From Lewinellaceae bacterium (GTDB taxonomy: Bacteria > Bacteroidota > Bacteroidia > Chitinophagales > Saprospiraceae), in contig JACJYL010000001.1 in NCBI GenBank assembly GCA_020636105.1, positions 2,728,001 to 2,792,000 of the forward strand: a DNA stretch of 64,000 nt, in the 5' to 3' direction. The notes beneath the pieces are model-generated. The model ran no database searches, was not told the DNA's origin, and was given only the letters and a program-made list of their open reading frames with translations. How positions within the stretch are numbered: the stretch's first letter is position 1; every line of letters begins with the position of its first letter. The translations under genes and the position numbers were made by a program. Of the stretch, positions 60,226 to 64,000 are shown piece after piece.

Positions 60226-61482
60226 TTATTGCTTGACGATTTTGCGGGATACGATATTGTTTCCATCGGAAATACTCAGAATATAAAATCCGGCAGGAAT
60301 GTTTTGGGTTGGAATATCCAGATTATTTTGAAAAGCATCAACTTCCTGTCTCCATAAAATGGCCCCATGAATATTACTAAGCTGCACTAAAGTCTGGTCA
60401 CTTCCAGATTGCTCAACATGCAACTGGTCCTCAAAAGGATTAGGGAAGACATTTAAGGTCAACCCTATTTCCGGTGTTTCAGTACTTACAAAATAAGATT
60501 GAATCGTCTGGTAAATGGTCTCCAACAAGGAATATTCAACGATGCTGCCAAATGCATCCTGCCCCAATTCCCATATCATGATACCACTCAGGTTTTCCAG
60601 GGCCAAAATGGTTTTGGCTTCTATGGTGGGACGTCCGTTATAAAAAGCCAGCCCTACCTGGTCGAGGTCAGCATTTTCAGTATCCTGGGCTACTATTGAA
60701 GCATAGGTAAAAGAATAAACATCCCCGGGATCGTTGAAATTATACCCGTAAAAGGGAACGCCGAGCGTGAGTTTTTCGGTAGGAATTCCCTGGGTTATGG
60801 ACCAATAGGCGATAGCATCTACGGCTTTTGAATAGGGAGAATGTTGCCCGGGGCTGTTGGGTGCCCAAGGGCCGGTATGGTCGTAAACCATCATGTTGAT
60901 CCAATCAAAAGCCTCCAGTGCTTCATCGGATACCTGGGGATAACGATAACTTCCCGGGAGGGCGGCCGTCATGGTGAGCCCATAAACCTCCATGGTATCT
61001 TTAAGCTCAAGGACAAAGCCGCTGTAGTTGTCTGTCACATCTCCCCACTCCAGGTCCACATCAATCCCCTGGAGGTTATGACCTACCGTAAAACTGACCA
61101 GTTTCTGAATAAAGGCGGACCTGTTTTGCGGTTGAAGTAAATTCAGCCAGTTTTGCTGGGTAGTTGAACTTCCTCCTGCTATGGAAAGAAAAACTTCCAC
61201 CTCCTGCTCGTGCGCAAGGCTCACCACCATGGTAATATCCTGCCCGCCAACACTGATGTTACCCGCGGCATCAGGATAACCAAAGGCAATATTTAAATGG
61301 GTGAGTTTTTCGTAAGCGATCAGCTCTGACGCCCCAAACCTGTAGTAAGGCAGGTAACCGATGGTTTTAAAATCCTGGCCATAAAGCAAAGTTATATTGG
61401 TAATAAGTATGAATGTAATCAACACCTTCCGGTTCAAATTTGCCTTCACGGCCATTGGGAAGTTGTACAAAATTGGTTGCAT
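60226..61482 (-). CDS. GH18 glycosyl hydrolase (chitinase-like) with T9SS tail
   Basis: The 418-residue protein has a signal peptide, clearest from the second ATG at 61455, ending LLYGQ. The GH18 core begins TIGYLPYYRFG and has the catalytic DxDxE as Asp141-Val-Asp143-Leu-Glu145, followed by MMVYDHTG. A T9SS type A domain ends it: LNVFPNPFEDQL and PAGFYILSISDGNNIVSRKI. The DVDLE variant keeps the catalytic Glu. Small GH18 proteins of this kind act on chitin or on N-acetylglucosamine-containing glycans, or bind them. It is secreted and surface-attached. It heads the operon with CYTH, GHMP kinase and hydrolase genes. Confidence 0.92.
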   Translation of the reverse strand: MQPILYNFPMAVKANLNRKVLITFILITNITLLYGQDFKTIGYLPYYRFGASELIAYEKLTHLNIAFGYPDAAGNISVGGQDITMVVSLAHEQEVEVFLSIAGGSSTTQQNWLNLLQPQNRSAFIQKLVSFTVGHNLQGIDVDLEWGDVTDNYSGFVLELKDTMEVYGLTMTAALPGSYRYPQVSDEALEAFDWINMMVYDHTGPWAPNSPGQHSPYSKAVDAIAYWSITQGIPTEKLTLGVPFYGYNFNDPGDVYSFTYASIVAQDTENADLDQVGLAFYNGRPTIEAKTILALENLSGIMIWELGQDAFGSIVEYSLLETIYQTIQSYFVSTETPEIGLTLNVFPNPFEDQLHVEQSGSDQTLVQLSNIHGAILWRQEVDAFQNNLDIPTQNIPAGFYILSISDGNNIVSRKIVKQ

Positions 61483-61527
61483 AAGTTCTATTTTGCAGAA
61501 AAATAGTACTTATGCCGCAATAATAAT

Positions 61528-61560
61528 AAAAAAAGCCCCCCACAAATGCGGAGAGCTTTT
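61528..61560 (-). terminator. Intrinsic terminator of the S1 gene
   Basis: The minus strand forms a ten-pair stem with two G-T pairs (AAAGCTCTCC / GGGGGGCTTT) and then seven T, starting about 37 bases after the S1 stop. Confidence 0.85.
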
Positions 61561-61596
61561 CTTTTATCGTTGTTCCCGTAGATTACAGGATCATTT

Positions 61597-63693
61597 TTAA
61601 GATTCTTTATCGTCGTCGTTGTCGATCATATCCTTCAGTTCAGAGAAGACATCGAGGTCACCCAGGGTATCTTTTTCCACCTTGGATTGCTGGCGTTTAA
61701 CGGCCGTTCTTGTTTCTTCCACTTCCTGATTTTTCTCTTTCTTCACTGCTTCATCCGCTTCACGACGGATATCGTCGAGGTAACGGGAGTGAGAAACGAT
61801 GATACGCTTGTCGTCCCTGTTGAATTCAATCACCTTGACGGTCAAAGTATCATCTACTTCAGGTAAGGTATTGTCATCTTTTCTCAGGTGTTTGATCGGA
61901 GCGAAAGCTTCCAATCCGTATGGCAACTGAACGATACCTCCTCTGTCATCACGACGGATAAGGGTAGCTTCATGGTAAGATCCTGTTGGGAATACATTTT
62001 CAAAAGTATCCCATGGGTTCTCTTCCAATTGCTTGTGGCCGAGTGACAATTTACGGTTGTCTTTATCCACTTCCAGAATAGAAACATCAATAGTTTCTCC
62101 TACTTTAGTAAATTCTGAAGGGTGAGAATAACGCTTGGTCCATGACAGGTCGGAAATGTGAACCATACCACCGATTCCTTCTTCCAATTCAACGAATACG
62201 CCATAAGGAGTCAGGTTTTTAACCTCACCGGAATGGGTACTGTTTAATGGGAAACGTTCTTCGATAACACTCCATGGATCGCTGCTCAATTGTTTGATTG
62301 AAAGCGACATTTTGCGGTCTTCTCTGTCGATAGTAACCACTTTTGCTTCGTACTCTTCTCCCAGTTTAAAGAAGTCGCGGGCATTAACCGGTTGGTTGCT
62401 CCAGCTCACTTCTGAAACGTGGATCAAGCCTTCAATACCAGGCTGTATTTCGAGGAATGCACCGTAATCTTCGATGTTTACGATCTTACCTTTCACTACA
62501 GACCCTTCTTCGATATTTTCAGTCAATACTTCCCATGGATGTGGCTGCAATTGCTTCAGACCGAGAGAAATACGTTTTTTGTTCTCATCGAAGTCAAGTA
62601 CTACAACGTTGATCTTCTGGTTGAGAGAAAGCACTTCGCTTGGGTGGCTGATACGGCCCCATGAAATATCGGTGATGTACAACAATCCATCTACGCCACC
62701 AAGGTCGAGGAATGCTCCAAAGTCGGTAATGTTTTTAACCAACCCTTCGAGAACCTGTCCTTTTTCAAGACTTGCAATGATGGCATCACGCTGCTCTGCC
62801 AAATCACTTTCGATAAGTGCTTTGTGAGAAACAACGGCGTTTTTGATGATTTCATTCACTTTAACCACCTTGAATTCCATTGTTTTTCCAACGTAAGAAT
62901 CAAAGTCGATAATAGGTTTGATATCGATTTGTGAACCAGGAAGGAAAGTTTCCAGTCCGCTGGCATCAACGATAAGACCACCTTTTGTTTTGTGAATGAC
63001 GGTACCCCTGATAACTGTACCATTTTCGTAAGAATCGAGAATGCTTTCCCATGCGCGAAGCAATTTAGCTTTTCTGCGGGAAAGGATCAGGCGACCACGT
63101 TCATCCTCCTGTTCCTCAACATAAACGTCAACGTAGTCTCCAACTTTCAAATCAGGATTATCACGGAATTCTGAAAGAGAAATCAATCCGTCTGATTTAT
63201 AATTGATGTCCAAAACCACATCTCCACTGTCAATGCTGGTCACAAAAGCCTTTACGATCTCTCCTTCAAGTACATCGTTGAGGGTAGATTCGTACTGTTC
63301 GAGATAAACAGCAACTTGCTCGTCAGAATAAGTCAGGGTGTGTTTGTTGCTCTGGCTCCAATCGAAATCGTCATGAGCCGTCTGATCTTCATGATCAGGA
63401 TCCAAATCAAGCACCAACTCATCCTCATCTTCTTCTACTTCAGCCTCTGTTTCATCCTCATCTTCCGCTACGGCTTCCTCGGCAACCTCTTCTTCCGCTA
63501 CTTCTTCAGTAACTTCTTCAACGGTTTCCACTGCTTCATTTACAGTTTCAGCTACCTCTGCGGCAACTTCTTCAACGGTTTCCACCGCTTCATTTACAGT
63601 TTCTGCAACCTCTTCGATGGTCTCTTCCACCTTTGCTTCTACTGATTCAGGTGTTTCGTTCACCTCTTCGTTAATATTTTTTTCGTCTGGCAT
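61597..63693 (-). CDS. rpsA: Ribosomal protein S1
   Basis: The 698-residue protein has six S1 RNA-binding domains, with boundaries around residues 135-210, 220-290, 305-380, 390-465, 475-550 and 565-635. Recognisable cores are GLVKNITDFGAFLDLGGVDGLLYITD, GKIVNIEDYGAFLEIQPGIEG and GEVKNLTPYGVFVELEEGIGG. The first ~115 residues are an unusual acidic, Val/Glu/Ala-rich extension with a tandem 18-residue repeat, absent from the E. coli protein. The C-terminus is Lys/Glu-rich. S1 helps mRNA binding at the 30S subunit and matters where Shine-Dalgarno sites are rare, as in this phylum. It is a single-gene unit with a strong terminator. Confidence 0.97.
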   Translation of the reverse strand: MPDEKNINEEVNETPESVEAKVEETIEEVAETVNEAVETVEEVAAEVAETVNEAVETVEEVTEEVAEEEVAEEAVAEDEDETEAEVEEDEDELVLDLDPDHEDQTAHDDFDWSQSNKHTLTYSDEQVAVYLEQYESTLNDVLEGEIVKAFVTSIDSGDVVLDINYKSDGLISLSEFRDNPDLKVGDYVDVYVEEQEDERGRLILSRRKAKLLRAWESILDSYENGTVIRGTVIHKTKGGLIVDASGLETFLPGSQIDIKPIIDFDSYVGKTMEFKVVKVNEIIKNAVVSHKALIESDLAEQRDAIIASLEKGQVLEGLVKNITDFGAFLDLGGVDGLLYITDISWGRISHPSEVLSLNQKINVVVLDFDENKKRISLGLKQLQPHPWEVLTENIEEGSVVKGKIVNIEDYGAFLEIQPGIEGLIHVSEVSWSNQPVNARDFFKLGEEYEAKVVTIDREDRKMSLSIKQLSSDPWSVIEERFPLNSTHSGEVKNLTPYGVFVELEEGIGGMVHISDLSWTKRYSHPSEFTKVGETIDVSILEVDKDNRKLSLGHKQLEENPWDTFENVFPTGSYHEATLIRRDDRGGIVQLPYGLEAFAPIKHLRKDDNTLPEVDDTLTVKVIEFNRDDKRIIVSHSRYLDDIRREADEAVKKEKNQEVEETRTAVKRQQSKVEKDTLGDLDVFSELKDMIDNDDDKES
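63505..63612 (-). repeat. Two tandem 54-base units in the S1 N-terminus
   Basis: Residues 28-45 and 46-63 read EVAETVNEAVETVEEVAA and EVAETVNEAVETVEEVTE, an 18-residue repeat encoded by 54 bases. It lies within a wider Val-Ala-Glu-rich acidic stretch. Confidence 0.9.
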
Positions 63694-63799
63694 TGAAAGA
63701 ATGCTTTTAAAAAGTTAAAAAATAAAATTTATCCTGGGGGAAGAACCACTCTAACCTATTGAAAGTAAAGTAATTAAACCCTTACCGTAAACGGCGGCG

Positions 63800-63807
63800 C
63801 AAAATTA
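63800..63807 (-). promoter_or_regulatory. Candidate -7 element of rpsA
   Basis: The minus strand reads TAATTTTG, matching TAnnTTTG, 106 bases before the S1 ATG. No TTG was seen at the normal -33 position, so support is partial; it would imply a leader of about 100 bases. Confidence 0.35.
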
Positions 63808-63933
63808 CGCCTTTTGTCCTGATAAAAAAAATAAAAACCACTTTTTATTGCCTGTTTTGGGGCCTCAAATGATTGATTTTCAAAAAAGAATGCGGGGCAA
63901 TGAAATAAATTCATTAAAAATCAACAAAGTGGC

Positions 63934-63965
63934 TTGCACAATAATGTTAAAAACCCCTATATTTG
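63934..63965 (+). promoter_or_regulatory. Bacteroidota-type promoter reading off the right edge
   Basis: TTG at 63934-63936 and TATATTTG at 63958-63965 are separated by 21 bases, an exact TTG / TAnnTTTG arrangement of the Bacteroidota primary sigma factor. It would start transcription near 63972, towards the end of the window. Confidence 0.7.
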
Positions 63966-63990
63966 CAGCCGCTAAATAAAAATAGCACCT

Positions 63991-64000
63991 GGCGTGGTAG
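63991..64000 (+). tRNA. Possible 5' end of a tRNA gene, cut by the window edge
   Basis: The last ten bases, GGCGTGGTAG, fit a seven-base acceptor arm followed by T8, A9 and the start of the D stem, and they lie 26 bases after a strong promoter. With so little sequence this is only a suggestion. Confidence 0.25.

Overview
The window looks like a piece of a chromosome from a gliding or marine-type member of the Bacteroidota, most likely Saprospiria-like. Several secreted proteins end in a type IX secretion (Por/T9SS type A) sorting domain. Lipoproteins have a short Bacteroidota-style lipobox followed by acidic or polar residues. Start codons generally lack Shine-Dalgarno sequences, and the clearest promoter, at the right edge, has the Bacteroidota TTG / TAnnTTTG pattern. 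The species assignment is inference: there is no rRNA here.

Left third (1-23.5 kb): a split ThrE-type amino-acid exporter; an aldo/keto reductase; a very large unrecognised exported protein with a small helical partner; a penicillin-binding-type serine hydrolase; a tricorn-type protease; two beta-barrel proteins; DAHP synthase; a tiny lipoprotein that is little more than a sorting domain; an M1 aminopeptidase; a 1013-residue fusion of a small-molecule kinase, an M23 peptidase domain and a class III aminotransferase; a SET-domain protein; and a stand-alone ppGpp-hydrolase-like HD protein.

Middle (23.5-46 kb): mostly minus-strand secreted degradative enzymes. These are alpha-L-fucosidase GH29, an S9 peptidase, GH92 alpha-mannosidase, a reprolysin-like metalloprotease with a T9SS tail, GH3 with PA14, GH13 amylase and a DUF4382 lipoprotein. 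No SusC/SusD pair is present, so this is not a classical polysaccharide utilisation locus. A NUDIX/methyltransferase mini-operon preceded by a 45-residue membrane peptide follows, and then an adhesin-like protein made of six almost identical FAS1 domains.

Right third (45.6-64 kb): a lipocalin gene broken by one extra A in a run of nine; two short-chain dehydrogenase-type proteins; an esterase lipoprotein; a methyltransferase; a gluconate/glucoside module (gluconokinase, two GH3 beta-glucosidases, and a divergent GntP permease); a GHMP kinase / CYTH / alpha-beta hydrolase operon; a GH18 protein with a T9SS tail; and ribosomal protein S1 with an unusually long acidic repeat-bearing N-terminus. 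A strong promoter at the right edge reads out of the window, possibly into a tRNA.

Overall the region combines export and digestion of peptides and glycans with uptake and phosphorylation of the products. The spacers are unusually rich in small palindromes and degenerate 7-9 nt period repeats, which may be the least described element here. I saw no CRISPR array, complete insertion sequence, complete tRNA, rRNA or phage module.
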